Shown: positions 31,560 to 42,629, numbered from the stretch's first letter. The stretch: 64,000 nucleotides of DNA from Spodoptera frugiperda (GCF_023101765.2 NC_064230.1:7440001-7504000), one strand, 5' to 3'. Notes: generated by a model not told the origin, from the letters alone. Numbers and translations: made by a program.

Positions 31560-32225
31560 AAAAAAAAATAGGCTCATAGTCCAGCAGTAGAATGTCACAA
31601 CTGATTGATGACATTTCCTAAAACCTTTTGAACCTTTCAAAAGGAATTGCTTTTTCATATCAGTTACCTACTTCCAGAGATTAGTTTGTTCAAACACACA
31701 CTTCACTTTATTGTTTTAATAGTAGCAGATACAATAATATTACAAATAGATGTTTATGGCGCTATAAATTTGTCAATAAAATTATATGTTTATTGCTTCC
31801 TTTATCATTTATATGTAGAAGTAAACATATTGCAAATGGTTACGTTTAAACATTGTTGCAAGTTGTCTACACTTTGGAACAAGCAAATAGAGCAACTAGA
31901 GGACTGAACGACGGACAGATGTTATTAATATTATTATATTTGCTTTGACGTTCAAAAGTGCCGTCCTGGTCTATATGAAATAAATAATTTTGACTTTTGA
32001 AGCAAAATCTCCTGACTCCACACTCTAGAGCACTTTTCATAAACCAAGCAATTCATTAGCGCTTTGTTCTAATATGCAGTAGCAGTACAATGCATTGGAT
32101 TGCATTGTCCGTCGACTTTCAGCCGTGAAAGGTATTTTCAGTCACTCTACGTCAGTCATACGTCACTGTGTTAACTGCAATAGAATTTAACCTTGAGAGG
32201 AAACCGTTTTATAAATCGACAGTTA
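31560..32225. other. Intronic stretch, with one repeat piece
   Basis: 31916-31986 ('tttgctttgacgttcaaaag', 'gtctatatgaaataaataat') is the reverse of a repeat at 61913-61985. The rest is unassigned, and the 86-codon frame at 31647-31907 lacks recognisable features. Confidence 0.4.
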
Positions 32226-32307
32226 TTGAAAGTCTATTGCTGGATTATGAGCCTCCTCTACATTAGAGAGTTTGCCATAATCTTCCCAGGCAGGGTTGGA
32301 GATCGCA
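32226..32307 (+). mobile_element. Repeat family F, plus
   Basis: 'ctattgctggattatgagcc' to 'gcagggttggagatcgca', followed directly by SINE A. Confidence 0.6.
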
Positions 32308-32463
32308 TCGAAACAGCATAGGCGTTACAATTGCGTTGCCGGACTTTTGTATCGGGGATTGGGAAGGGGGTAATTGGGTCTCCGGTAACCTCACTCACAC
32401 AACGCAAGCGTTGTTTCACGTAGGTTTTCCCTGAGGCCGTTGTATCACTCCGATCGAGATGGC
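32308..32463 (-). mobile_element. SINE family A, minus, tail and head eroded
   Basis: 'cataggcgttacaattgcgt' to 'ggccgttgtatcactccgat'. Confidence 0.6.
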
Positions 32464-32945
32464 TCAGCAGTGCCCAAACTTTGTGTTTTTGTTAGTTATT
32501 TTTCTATTTTCAATTACATGATTGTATTCTTATAATTCTTTTAATACTATTTAAAACAATGTTATCAATATTATGTAAGTAGATTAAGTACTTTTGCGGT
32601 GCCCAAAAAGGGCCCATAGTTGGGACATATTACTGTATTAAAATTGTAGACCACACTGTACACTATGGATGCATTAAAGTGATTTGATGATTAAGAGAAT
32701 GGACAGAGAGAAGTGAGTGGCAACGCATCAGTTGAATGACCTATTTTCAATGACCTCGTACATACACATATACAGGAAAAGGGCCAGGTGCGATGTACTC
32801 TATCTTATCGACGTTTATATGAATGTGATGGAAGCTAATTCGGTGTGTAATTAATGTGATGGTAGCTAAAGAAGTTTGCTAGGATTGTAGTGGATGATAT
32901 TTTTCACTTTGTGCTTGTGAAATTGACACAGGAGTATTCTTGTGG
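32464..32945. other. Intronic AT-rich stretch, nothing recognised
   Basis: 'gaatgtgatggaagctaat' and 'aatgtgatggtagctaaag' form a short local duplication near 32820-32875. No gene. Confidence 0.35.
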
Positions 32946-32946
32946 T

Positions 32947-33168
32947 CTGTGTCAACGACGTGAAACTACGCGTGCGTTTAGTGAGGTTACCGGAGAACCA
33001 ATTACCCTCCTTCCCAATCTTCCCAATCCCCGATTCCCCGACAACCCTTAAATTCCTAAGGCCGGCAACGGCACTTGTAACGCCTCTGGTGTTTAAGTAT
33101 CCATGGGCGGCGGCGATTGCTTACCATCAGGTGATCCGTCTGCTCGTTTAGCGGCTTATACAAAAAAA
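32947..33168 (+). mobile_element. SINE family A, plus, head missing
   Basis: 'gacgtgaaactacgcgtgcg' to 'gcggcttatacaaaaaaaat'. It ends about 350 bp before the candidate alternative BNIP3 exon. Confidence 0.7.
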
Positions 33169-33289
33169 ATTCAGGAGAAAATCTCAGTGTGGAACAACGT
33201 CCTTAATAAAAGTGTTGTTTCAGTATCATACAAAAGACGTGAGTCCATGCATGTGTGCACGTAAGTCAGCCTTCTGTAACTATCTATTG

Positions 33290-33523
33290 TACATACTACA
33301 TGCGCCGACGCAACGCTTTGTTTACTCACCGGACCATGCGTTTGCGTTCTCAATTCGAAATCTACTTCAGTATCGCGTCGGCCGTCGAGCGGGACGCGCG
33401 TGTCGATCTTATCCAACTTATATTACGCAGTTGATATTTTATTGTAGTGATTTTGTTTTTCTGAGGTTTTTGTTTTAATTTCATTATAGTGGATTGTGTG
33501 TGTGTTTGTTTATTGTGATAACA
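33290..33523 (+). promoter_or_regulatory. BNIP3: Possible alternative BNIP3 promoter and leader
   Basis: A CpG-rich patch of unique-looking sequence ('gccgtcgagcgggacgcgcg' at about 33381-33400) precedes the candidate first exon. It contains a GCGTG core at 33398-33402. A possible leader acceptor (ttcattatag) ends at 33489. No TATA box is evident. The patch differs from the AT-rich, repeat-filled intron around it. Confidence 0.35.
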
Positions 33524-33566
33524 ATGGCTATGGAGCCATTGACATCAGTTCCTGTGGATGAACTTG
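33524..33566 (+). CDS. BNIP3: Candidate alternative first coding exon of BNIP3
   Basis: AACAATGG start context, then MAMEPLTSVPVDEL plus one base, and donor G|GTAATT at 33567. The exon is 43 nt, leaving the same 1-nt overhang as exon 1 at 2455-2494. Splicing to exon 2 at 41229 therefore again makes a Glu codon and keeps the ESWVEL LIR in frame, giving a protein of 190 aa. It lies 7.7 kb before exon 2, behind a CpG-rich patch. The phase match, a good start context and no overlap with any recognised repeat support it. It could still be a chance ATG plus GT. Confidence 0.5.
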
Positions 33567-33569
33567 GTA

Positions 33570-34205
33570 ATTTTCATTTTGATTTTAAAACAAAGTCGCT
33601 TTTTCTCTCACCATGTCCCTTTGTACGCTTAAATCTTTTAAACTACGTAACGGATTTTGATTCTGTTTTTTTTAATAGATAGAGTGTTTCAAGAGGAAGG
33701 TTTATATGTATAATACATGCGTAATATATCACCATTGCACCCATGCGAAGCTATATTATGTATAATGTATATGTATGTATTAAGTTCTTTGTTTACAAAT
33801 TAGTGTTATTGACTTGTGAAATTGAAAGTGATTTTTCTTGAGATTTTTTGGCAGTTTGCCAGCGGTTTCTAGATTGATTTATTTGGTATGAGTCTATGAG
33901 TGTTATTTTTTTTTTATGTATATGTATGTAGTTCTTGATACACGTGGATATGTTTAGGTGTTGATTGATTATGTTGATTTGTTGACTAATTTTGGTTTTA
34001 TGCGTTTTTGGAAGTCGTATTTTGTTTTGGATTTTTCTCTATTTGACGTGGAAGTGTGCGATATAAAAGTTATTTTAAAACGTAATGGCTGTCTTGTCTA
34101 ATAGATGGAAATATCGTGTAGATACTTGTTCTAACAAGTCGTATTATAAATAAATTATTTGCTTCGTTTTTGTTTGATACTCCAAATCCTCAGTAGCCTA
34201 GCAAA
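33570..34205. other. Intronic AT-rich stretch, nothing recognised
   Basis: No repeat copy or coding signal assigned after the alternative exon. Confidence 0.35.
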
Positions 34206-34208
34206 TAT

Positions 34209-34360
34209 GATCCGGAGCTGCGGACTACTTAGCGGGTCTACCCGGGCTCCGGCTCGACAGGCAGGAGTTGGAACGGGGTGGTTTTTAGTCAGTAAGAGCT
34301 TGATATTCCCTCCCCAAGGCGGGAGAAATCATTGGATGATTTTCCCCCACAAAAAAAAAG
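34209..34360 (+). mobile_element. SINE-like family B, plus
   Basis: 'gatccggagctgcggactac' to 'ggatgattttcccccac' and poly(A). Confidence 0.75.
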
Positions 34361-34480
34361 CATAGCAAATAGCAAACCTCAATAAACTCGTCGTCTTGTT
34401 GAAAAAAGTCATTAATTGCCAATAATCACTCAATAGGTTATTTAATATAGTGGGCTTATTTTGACTCATTACAATTTCAC

Positions 34481-34530
34481 ATACACATCACACCCAGACC
34501 CGAAACAACAATTTGTGTTCCGTGCAGATT
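34481..34530 (-). mobile_element. SINE family D fragment, minus
   Basis: 'acacccagacccgaaacaac' matches the central part of family D in reverse. Confidence 0.5.
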
Positions 34531-34854
34531 GTATTATATAATCTCTAAAGAATTGCGTTCCCTAATAGTTAGTATCTATTAAATAATATCTCACAATTCG
34601 CCACACACGCCTCAAATGCCTTCAACATAGTAATGGCTTTGTTATTCCTATCACGTGATGCCAATTTGAATATTAATCGTTTTTTTTTTTATTTTGAGTT
34701 TACATACTACCTACCTAATGTATAAGTAAACTGGTATACCGACTTGTTAAAGACGCCATTTTTTAAAAGATATACTCGTATGAAAATGGACATTTTGTGT
34801 GTTTTTAGGATTCTTTTCCACCAGATATTTTTTTGAGTAAAGGCTTGATAAATA

Positions 34855-35294
34855 TAGGGTGACTGGTAATTTATTTATTTAAAGTAAAATAGTATAACAT
34901 TCCAGTCGTTTAACTTTTTCATATATTAAAAGAAAATCGAGAAAAAAGAATAAATTCTTTACACACAGTCTTTCAAGTTTGACGCAAATATATCACACTC
35001 TGGTAATGAAGCCTGAAGATCATTTATCAGGGTGAAGGAGATCGGCGAATATATTAATCATTATAAACAACTTTCCCAAAGAAACTTTTTTGTATACTCA
35101 TTACTTTTATTTTTATCATAATAACAAAATTAAGCCCGCGCCTGCGTTATCGGAAGACTAGTAGGCAATTTGCACCCTTAGGCGCGTGTGCTAATGAAAT
35201 TTTCAGTATACAAAAATCTTTTTCGGGAAAGTTGTTTGTAACCATGAGTACAATCACGTGATTAAATATCGTTCACTAATTACCAGTCACCCTA
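34855..35294. mobile_element. MITE, about 436 bp, TA target
   Basis: Inverted ends 'tatagggtgactggtaatt' and 'aattaccagtcaccctata'. The element proper is about 34857-35292 with TA on each side. No ORF; single copy in the window. Confidence 0.75.
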
Positions 35295-35387
35295 TACAAA
35301 GGAAATACAAATCGTACTTTGATTACGAAGTTTCTAGTAAGATCAATTAAATTAATTACTAAACAAAGGTCATTTCACTCGGATATA

Positions 35388-35672
35388 CAGTATGTTAACT
35401 AACAGAGGGTGTTCCTTTAAACTCGTTAATATCATTAATAGATTAAAATAAAAATATCAGCATAGAAAAATAAGCAATAAATTGCAACGTTGCCTTCCTT
35501 CAACTACGCGTGCACAGAGTGTTTCTTTTACGTATCGATTTAAAATTTTTGGTGAATATTTTTATATTAATAAAAATAAAATGAATTTTTGAACGGTAAT
35601 ATTTTTTTTAGCATGTATGGATACTATACTATTGCGGGTTAACAGGAACGCCCTCTGTTAGTTAACATACTG
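35388..35672. mobile_element. MITE, 285 bp, TA target
   Basis: Inverted ends CAGTATGTTAACTAACAGAG and its complement ending CATACTG, each flanked by TA. The match continues inward ('ggtgttcctttaaactcg' against 'gggttaacaggaacgcc'). Confidence 0.75.
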
Positions 35673-36495
35673 TATATTCATTATCACAGCCAGTCAGATA
35701 GACTGTCATAACTCCATAACTCTTTACTAGTCGTCACAACAATGTGTCTGATAACACTTTCGCTGATAATAATTTATGCTATTTTCGCCTGACCGTCATT
35801 TATACTCATATATAAAATTGTAGTATCTGTTTGTAATCAAACCCTTCAATCTCTCAAATCCCTACACCACAATAGACCCTCAACGCAATCAAAAATCCCG
35901 TTTGATGTAATGATTACTGTGGCGACACATGACAAGTGACAGATGACAGAAGTCACACATAGACGATCGATGAACAAATCAACGGATAACGTCATACATC
36001 CTAAATCGCACATATAAAATCCCAACGAACAACAGTTGGGCAGAAAGCTGCCAGACACGATCACCGCCGGGTCGGAGGATACTGCTTTACTTAGGGAACT
36101 TTACTCTCTGTTCTCTAAACTACTGATGATGATATCAATCTAATAATTTTCTTAAACGTCTCCTAATGAAAAACATCTACAGTTGAATCGTTTGTTTATA
36201 TTTATAAATACATAGAATAAATCATACAATACGTTTGCTTTGACCAAAGTCAATGTACGAGATTACGAACCTTAAAATAGCCTGTTATCACCGTTGCCTA
36301 GCGACGAAACCGATGTGACATTAGACATGCGACGAGGAAACGACAGCTTTTGATAGTAGTAGTAATATTATTTAGCAGCCACCAACAGGTCAATTGTGTT
36401 TTTAAAACGGTTTTGTAGCTTGCCCCTGTTTGTTTGGGTCTTTAGTAATTAGTATCACACCCCCTTCCTGACGACAGATCGGTCTGATATTTGGT
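35673..36495. other. Intronic stretch with an RFX-like site
   Basis: GTTGCCTAGCGAC at 36293-36305 is one base off the RFX X-box. A single motif of this kind is weak evidence. No exon or repeat was assigned. Confidence 0.3.
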
Positions 36496-36498
36496 TTA

Positions 36499-37038
36499 GG
36501 GAGAGCCATGCTTTGGTACGAATGGGCCGCCTGACTGAAAACTGACGTGAAACAATGCTTCCGTTGTGTGAGTGAGGTTACTGGAGGCCCAATTACTCCC
36601 CTTTCTAATCTTTCAACCCCAACAGCTCAAGCAACAGCCATTCCTAACCCCCAAAAGGCCAGCAACGCACTTGTAACGCATCTGTAAGGCTAGTCCGGTT
36701 CTCGAATGCGAAGTTTCGTTTAATCTTCGGCCGTAGGTTTTATTGATTTACTAATAGAATTACTTAAAATAATGTTTTATTTTTAATTTCATATCAAAAC
36801 CTATTTATTTATCTTCATTTCATTCGTTCATTTTTGTTCACGAAAGTTCGCAATAAATGGAATTGTAGTACGAAATCTGCGAAGTTTCGGACGAAACTTC
36901 GTTTTTCGTTGAATTAGAGTAGGCCTCCTAGTCTTTCGGATGTCCATGGGCAGCGTTTCGGGTGTCCATGGGCGGCGACAATCGCTTACCACCATCAGGT
37001 GATCCGTCTGTTCGTTTACCGGCTTATACCATAAAAAA
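36499..37038 (+). mobile_element. SINE family A, plus, split by MITE N
   Basis: Head and middle at 36499-36686 ('gggagagccatgctttggta'), tail at 36928-37038 ('accatcaggtgatccgtctg', 'cttataccataaaaaa'). MITE N lies between them. Confidence 0.75.
36687..36927 (-). mobile_element. MITE family N inside SINE A
   Basis: 'ctagtccggttctcgaatgc' to 'gaattagagtaggcc'. The position dates this N copy as younger than its host SINE. Confidence 0.75.
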
Positions 37039-37304
37039 ACTATTATCCTCAACCGTCACCTAATGACGCTGTATACTATGTGTTATCAAAACTACAAACA
37101 CACTAGTAACATGACAAAATATCTCGCTTATATCTGCTCGCTCCATACTCTAATAGTTGTCTGTTTCCGGCAATTGAACGCGTATACTCACATTGAATAT
37201 TAACTAGCATCGAGTTTTTAGTCTCGATTCCTCTACTGTTTAAGGTATAGGAAGGTCTTTTAGTGTCGTCGTTTAATCTCATGGGTATTTGAATAAGATA
37301 ATGA

Positions 37305-37405
37305 GGATTAATTATTATGTTATCGGCTTACTCACGTAACTGTTTGACGAGGAACTCGACTAGTTTAGACAGTAGTAGCGACAGTTGCCGCGTCGTGTGT
37401 CTAGT
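37305..37405 (+). mobile_element. MITE family I fragment
   Basis: 'attattatgttatcggctta' and 'gacagttgccgcgtcgtgtg'. Followed by a SINE A tail piece (37406-37493). Confidence 0.6.
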
Positions 37406-37509
37406 GTTTCGAGGGCGGCGCCGATTGCTTACCAATTATTATCAGCTGATCCGTCTAGGTCTGCTCGTTTACCGGTCTATCGCCCAAAAAAAGAGCTACA
37501 ATGTGAGGG

Positions 37510-37608
37510 ATTGTCTAGCGGGTTTACCAGCTCGAAAAACGGGGTGGTTTTTAGTCAGTAAAAGTCTGACACTCTCTCTTGCCAAAGAAGTAATTGGATG
37601 ATTTTCCG
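37510..37608 (+). mobile_element. SINE-like family B, plus, partial
   Basis: 'ctagcgggtttaccagctcg' to 'taattggatgattttccgct'. Confidence 0.65.
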
Positions 37609-37625
37609 CTAATAATATAAATAAC

Positions 37626-37790
37626 CGAAACTTTCTGCTCCGCACAGCAAAACTGTGGAATGATCTGTCGTCGGCGGTTTTTCCGAACCTTCAAACCTTC
37701 AAGAAAATAGCATACTCCTTTTTAAAAGGCCGATAACGCACCTGTGACTCCTCTGGTGTTGCGAGTGTCCATATCGTATTCTATAAAAAA
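37626..37790 (+). pseudogene. LINE ORF2 C-terminus with 3' UTR start
   Basis: An open frame reads [20 protein letters not shown] and continues [15 protein letters not shown] to a TAA at 37734-37736, a recognisable non-LTR ORF2 ending (AKLWNxLSxxVFPN). The sequence after the stop ('cgcacctgtgactcctctgg') is the same 3' tail as SINE family A. The 5' part of the element is missing. Confidence 0.8.
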
Positions 37791-38165
37791 ACACTGAAAA
37801 TTATTTTTATGCACTTACGAAGTAAATATAAAGATAGTACCTATATGAAAACTTTTTCCTGAAACAAAGTAATATTCGTAATATACACCGCTTCAGTGAC
37901 TCACTTCATACCCTCACCGAAATACGCCACCGTCTTTGTTTGTCCAAGTTCAACGCACTGCATTAGCGTGTGTATGTGAAATGGTCTAATGTACTGCTTT
38001 TTGCAGTGGTTTTCAGAAGATAATGGCTATTGTTCAGATTATATTTGGATGTTAGATCATTGGTTTAGGTGTTTTTCTTGTGTAGTTAGTACAAAGAGGA
38101 GATGTTATAATGTTATTTTGTATTGTGACGCAAAATCTCGGCCCTGATTGGACAATGATACATAC
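37791..38165. other. Intronic AT-rich stretch, nothing recognised
   Basis: No gene or repeat assigned. Confidence 0.35.
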
Positions 38166-38167
38166 AT

Positions 38168-38398
38168 ATCGCCACGCCTTTAATCCCCGGAGGGGTAGGC
38201 AGAGGTGCACATTATTGCACGTAATGCCATTGTGTACACCCACTTTTCTGAATTTATATTGTGAGTCCCATGTAATAGGTGGTGAGCTTATTGCCATATA
38301 CCGGGCACATTTCCAGACTCCGTGCTACCATTGAGAAATTTTCGAAGAACCGAAAAAAGCCCAGTAATATTTCGCCCGACCCGGGAAAAGAACCCGAC
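38168..38398 (-). mobile_element. SINE family C, minus, head lost
   Basis: 'cctttaatccccggaggggt' to 'ttcgcccgacccgggaaaag'. Confidence 0.7.
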
Positions 38399-38706
38399 AA
38401 TGAACAATTGGACAATGATATTATAAGTAAAATGGTATAGATAGGTTATGGTGTTGCGATCAGGTGACCTGTCAGCACTTTGACCCCCTTTACCACGAAA
38501 AAAATAATAATATTAGGCGCTCAGAAAGTGGCACATTAAAATGTGGACAATAGACAACGTGTTTGCAGATGGAACATAGAGAGGGAGACGTGGTTTGTAA
38601 CGTCTCGCGCTCCCCGTAAAGTGTCACGCGTTATGTTAAAGAAACGTTTATTAAGAACATTTATAGTATATGATGAACATTAAAAACAGATATGGATACT
38701 GCCCTA

Positions 38707-38908
38707 TTAAGGTACGCGTCCACGGGTATCGCATCGCACGCATCGTACGCATTCCGTAGGTATGGCGTCATCAGTACGCATCGCATGTAGACATTGCTGA
38801 TGATGCGGTCCGTACGATGCGGATCAGTGGACGCAGTTGTATGAGTTTCTATACAAGACAGACTAAAACCGTTGCGTGGGATGCGGGCCTGTGGACGCGT
38901 ACCTTAAA
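38707..38908. mobile_element. MITE family G, complete copy
   Basis: Reference copy: 'ttaaggtacgcgtccacggg' and 'cctgtggacgcgtaccttaa' are inverted ends. The middle has 'gatgcggtccgtacgatgcg'. TTAA at both ends may be the target. CpG-rich inside. Confidence 0.7.
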
Positions 38909-39267
38909 TAAAGCGAAAATATTAAGCCGTTCACATATTTTTACCTACCTACGTAGTATCCAGATAAATTCATATCATTTACAGATAAAAATTCTAAACA
39001 AATACTTTGACTTTAATTTTCAACTTTCTCTATACATATATAGCAAATACTTTCTTCGCCCTATCTTTGTACACTTGTGCTACATATAAACAGATGTTCT
39101 TGATAAGAGAGTGTTATCATGATAAGTAGCAGACTGATATTGCGGGGCGTTGACCTGTCAATGTCACGGGTAATTGAATGTCTGGTGTTCCAAACGGATT
39201 GAAGAAAGGGGACAGTTTTAAATTATGTCTTTTATGGACGGTGTGATGATGACAATTAAAAAAAATC

Positions 39268-39420
39268 CAGAGCTGCGGACTACCTAGCGGGTTTACCGGG
39301 GCTCCGGCTCGAAAAGCAGAAGAAGGAAAGGGGTAGTTTTTAGTCAGTAAAGAGTCTGACACTCCCTCTCGCCTCGCCCAAGGTGAGAAAAGTCATTAGA
39401 TGATCCCCTTCCCCCCCTTA
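39268..39420 (+). mobile_element. SINE-like family B, plus
   Basis: 'cagagctgcggactacctag' to 'gtcattagatgatcccc'. Confidence 0.7.
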
Positions 39421-39745
39421 AAGAAAGGGATTTGGAGATTAGGGATGGGAGCAGATTGGGTTTCCACTGGATTTCACTTGCCGCGAGACTTAGATATAAC
39501 TAAATATCTCGTATATATTTGAGTGCAATCCTACCTCAACTAGCTACTATTATTATATCTATGAATATTTTGATCGCACACACAATCTGTTATGACGGCT
39601 ACTCTATAATTATCTGTAGCGTGTCCGTCGCATCCGTTGTGTGGCACAAACAATAGACGACTGTCATTTTTTTTTGTTTTTTTATTATATCCTGTTGTTA
39701 CATAACAAGTTCATTTCAACACGCCTTGAATTGTATCATCAAGAA
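39421..39745. other. Intronic stretch, nothing recognised
   Basis: No gene or repeat assigned. Confidence 0.35.
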
Positions 39746-39748
39746 TCA

Positions 39749-39910
39749 TAAGCAGTCCACTGCTGGACTATGAGATTCCTCTACATAAAAGGATTTGTCA
39801 TAATCTCCGCAGGCAGGCGGGTTGGAGATCGCAGTGTAAAAGGGTCTGGTTCATCAGAGAGCGCTGCTGTTTTCTGTCAATGCATAGTGCCTTAGTCGGG
39901 TATACGACGC
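39749..39910 (+). mobile_element. Repeat family F, plus, long copy
   Basis: 'agtccactgctggactatga', 'cgggttggagatcgcagtgt' and continuation 'gtgccttagtcgggtatacg'. Confidence 0.65.
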
Positions 39911-40042
39911 CCGCAGATTTAGTATTATGGTGATAAAATGTATTCCATTCCGTCGTCATCATCACTAAACGGCAATAACAGTTCTATTACTTCATGTAAA
40001 ACAGAGTTACAATTATAACTATCTTCATACATATATATGAAG

Positions 40043-40337
40043 ATTTTCCAACAGTGATGTAGCTATGCTACGAAGATGTAATAGCTAAGCTGTGAAACAA
40101 TGTGACTGTTTCCACTGATACTAAGCTATGTAGCTGTGCGAGGATGCGCAGCTCGAGTATGCGATGTATTGATAGTAGGGAAGCCATCCTAGCACGCATC
40201 TTTACGTATAAAAAGCATAGTTTAACTGAGTCCGTTTCCACTAGTGTTAAGCTATGTGTACCAATGAATGAAATTAGTGGAAGCCAAACGCATCCACAGC
40301 AACGTGGCATAGCACATCCCTGGTGGAAAACCGTACC
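40043..40337. mobile_element. MITE family E, near complete
   Basis: 'tttccaacagtgatgtagct' to 'gcacatccctggtggaaaac', with 'atgaatgaaattagtggaag' in the middle. Opposite orientation to the 11889 copy. Confidence 0.7.
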
Positions 40338-40573
40338 TTTACACTGATTGACCAAATGAATCACCGTTGTAAGGTCAATATTGAGCCTTATGTCATTGGA
40401 TTACGAGTTTACGAGATAAGGCAATTTCTCCTTTGACATATAACCTTTAGATAATTGGTAGACTTTGATACATCTATGATATGATGGAAGGCGTGACGCG
40501 CTCGTGCGTCGGTCGGGTTAATATGTAATAACAAATAACTTAATATTACGCGTTTAATGTAAAAAAAATCACA

Positions 40574-40697
40574 CTTTAGGTACGCATCCACTGATCCGCA
40601 TCGTACGGACCGCATCATCAGCAATGCCTACATGCGATGCGTACTAGTGACGTCATACGGAATGCGTACGATGCGGGCCTGTGGACGCTTACCTTTA
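40574..40697. mobile_element. MITE family G, internally deleted
   Basis: Lacks the 'ttgtatgagtttctatac' section of the full copy. Ends 'ggtacgcatccactgatccg' and 'gcctgtggacgcttaccttt'. Confidence 0.65.
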
Positions 40698-40991
40698 GCG
40701 TGGCTGAGTACCTTCTAGTTCTATTATTAGGTTGGTAGGTTTGGAAGAATTTTTTTCGCGCAGCCTACTGGGTGGGCTGCTGAAACTGTGTTTTTTTTTT
40801 TTGCACTATGGCAATCTGTCCGAAAACAATAAGCCATTTGTTTGGTTGGAGATACATATCCTGGTTATTTAAATTGTTTTCTTCGAGGGCCAATCAATTG
40901 CTGGACTATCCAGCAAACCCTCTTTTTGGCTCAGTTTACAAATCTTTAAGCGAGTCTGGGAGTGCCTTGTCTCTTTTTATTTTGAGTTAAT

Positions 40992-41172
40992 ACTAGCATA
41001 GCGAACTCCATTTACTGCCAATGATTTTCCCTATTTTCCTGTTTTTCTTTGCTATAAACCCCACGGGGTCCGATACCTCTCCAACGAATGCAAAACCGTG
41101 GAAATCGGTTCGTGCGTTCTGGAGTTATAGCGTCAGGAAAAAAACCCGACTTATTTTCATATTATAAATAGT
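40992..41172 (+). mobile_element. Repeat family O, plus
   Basis: 'atactagcatagcgaactcc' to 'gacttattttcatattataa'. It ends about 55 bp before BNIP3 exon 2. Confidence 0.65.
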
Positions 41173-41228
41173 ATGTCTCAAGATTGTTAATTTTCCTCCA
41201 CTATAACTCCACTTCTCATCTATTCCAG

Positions 41229-41364
41229 AATCATGGGTGGAACTCAACAACGGCGGTGGCCTGGCCGCCGTGGAGAACGAGTACATCAGACTGCTGCGGG
41301 AGGCGCAGAGGGAGAGCCGGGACTCCTCCGTGAGGCACTCTAGGGCCTCCAGCGTAAAAGGCAG
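41229..41364 (+). CDS. BNIP3: BNIP3 homologue, coding exon 2 of 7
   Basis: The acceptor TTCCAG ends at 41228 and the donor G|GTGAGA is at 41365. The exon encodes residues 14-58 (14 shared with exon 1). ESWVEL at 14-19 is a canonical W-x-x-L LIR for Atg8/LC3, with a Ser before the Trp that in vertebrate BNIP3 is phosphorylated to strengthen binding. EYIRLLREAQRES at 31-43 aligns with the MEKILLDAQHES block of vertebrate BNIP3. A Ser/Arg-rich stretch follows. Two bases carry over to exon 3. Confidence 0.92.
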
Positions 41365-41422
41365 GTGAGATATCGGGGGCGGAAGGTAGATGATACTCTT
41401 AAAGAGGTACTAGGAATATGGT

Positions 41423-41577
41423 GATCCGGAGCTGCGGACTACCTAACGGATTTACCGGGGCTCCGGCTCGAAATGCAGAAGGAACGGGGTGGCTTTTAGT
41501 CAGTAAGAGTCTGACACTCCCTTTCGCCTCGCCCAAGGTGGAAGAAGTCATTGGATGATTTTCCCTCCACCAAAAAA
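41423..41577 (+). mobile_element. SINE-like family B, plus
   Basis: 'gatccggagctgcggactac' to 'ggatgattttccctcc', 58 bp after BNIP3 exon 2. Confidence 0.75.
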
Positions 41578-41697
41578 GGCATATGGTGAGGATACTGGAG
41601 CCTCTATCCCCTCATCAAAATGATGGCATCATTATCTTATTAGCCCTAAGACCTGAGACGTCCACTGCTCAATATAGGCCTTCCCCAACTTGCACGG

Positions 41698-41882
41698 TTC
41701 TCTTACATTATCCTTTATTTCATTGTCTGGACTTTAAAAGAGACTATGACCTCTGAGTTTGTTTCGGCATTTCTTCTCAGAGTAGTCCGATAGGAAATGC
41801 CTCATCTAGTTATTTCAAAGATTGACGTGTAAAAGTGTCTTCTAACCAACTTGCAGAAATAAAGTATCATTTATCATTTAAT
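41698..41882 (+). mobile_element. LINE-tail family W, plus
   Basis: 'attgtctggactttaaaaga' to 'tgcagaaataaagtatcatt'. The 'gacgtccactgctcaatata' before it is a common LINE 3' motif. Confidence 0.65.
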
Positions 41883-41919
41883 GACTTCCACGTAGGCTGG
41901 TTGGAAACGACCTGTCACA

Positions 41920-42080
41920 ACAATCCCTAATTCCCCAACAACCCTTAAATTCGTAACCCCCAACGCACGCGGCCGGCAACGCACTTGTAACGCCTGTGGT
42001 GTTTCGAATGTCCATGGGCGGTGGCGATTGCTTACCATCAGGTGATCCGTCTGCTCGTTTACCGGCTTATACCATAAAAT
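41920..42080 (+). mobile_element. SINE family A, plus, head missing
   Basis: 'aattccccaacaacccttaa' to 'ccggcttataccataaaata'. Confidence 0.7.
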
Positions 42081-42277
42081 AATAATGAAAAAACTTTTGC
42101 ACTCATTTCCACGTGAGGTATTCGGAGAAAAATATAACACACGTCAGTTTTATTAGTGTTTAAAATGCCACATGCATTAAATAAAGTAGTTCTAGTTAGC
42201 CCCTTATCGATTCTAGTAACTGCAAAGTTAATTACAATAGTTGCAACGAAGCCCCGAAATGAGGACGTTCAGAGGGT

Positions 42278-42530
42278 CTAGTACTAGTTTGTTTTACGTA
42301 GAACGAAAACGAAACGAGAGTGCGTTCGGCACTCTGATTGGTTGGTTTATTCGAGCCTGCCATTCAGTACACTTAGTACGAGTTTGCTTTACGTAGATAT
42401 AAAACGAAACGGGTGTGCATTCGGCGCTCTGATTGGTCGGCTCGTATAAACCACCAATCAGAGCACAAAACGTAGCGCCGAATGAATTTTAAACGTAAAG
42501 CAAAGTTATACTAAGGCTATACTGATTGGC
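42278..42530. repeat. Family Q inverted/direct repeat cluster
   Basis: 'actagtttgttttacgtaga' and 'acgagtttgctttacgtaga' are successive direct copies. 'ggcgctctgattggtcggct' and 'ccaccaatcagagcacaaaa' form an inverted pair. More copies are at 12950, 54205, 55390 and 59850. Confidence 0.6.
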
Positions 42531-42629
42531 CCAATGAAGCAACGAATCAGAAGCAGTGACTGACGTTCGTGCTGCACCGTTCCGTGTGCTGACGACATAC
42601 AGAATGGAATACATTTGTTACCACCCCTT

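Noticed and set aside
33171..33478. Opposed 81- and 88-codon frames
   Set aside because: They overlap the CpG-rich patch before the alternative BNIP3 exon. GC-rich DNA opens frames by chance, and no motif was recognised.
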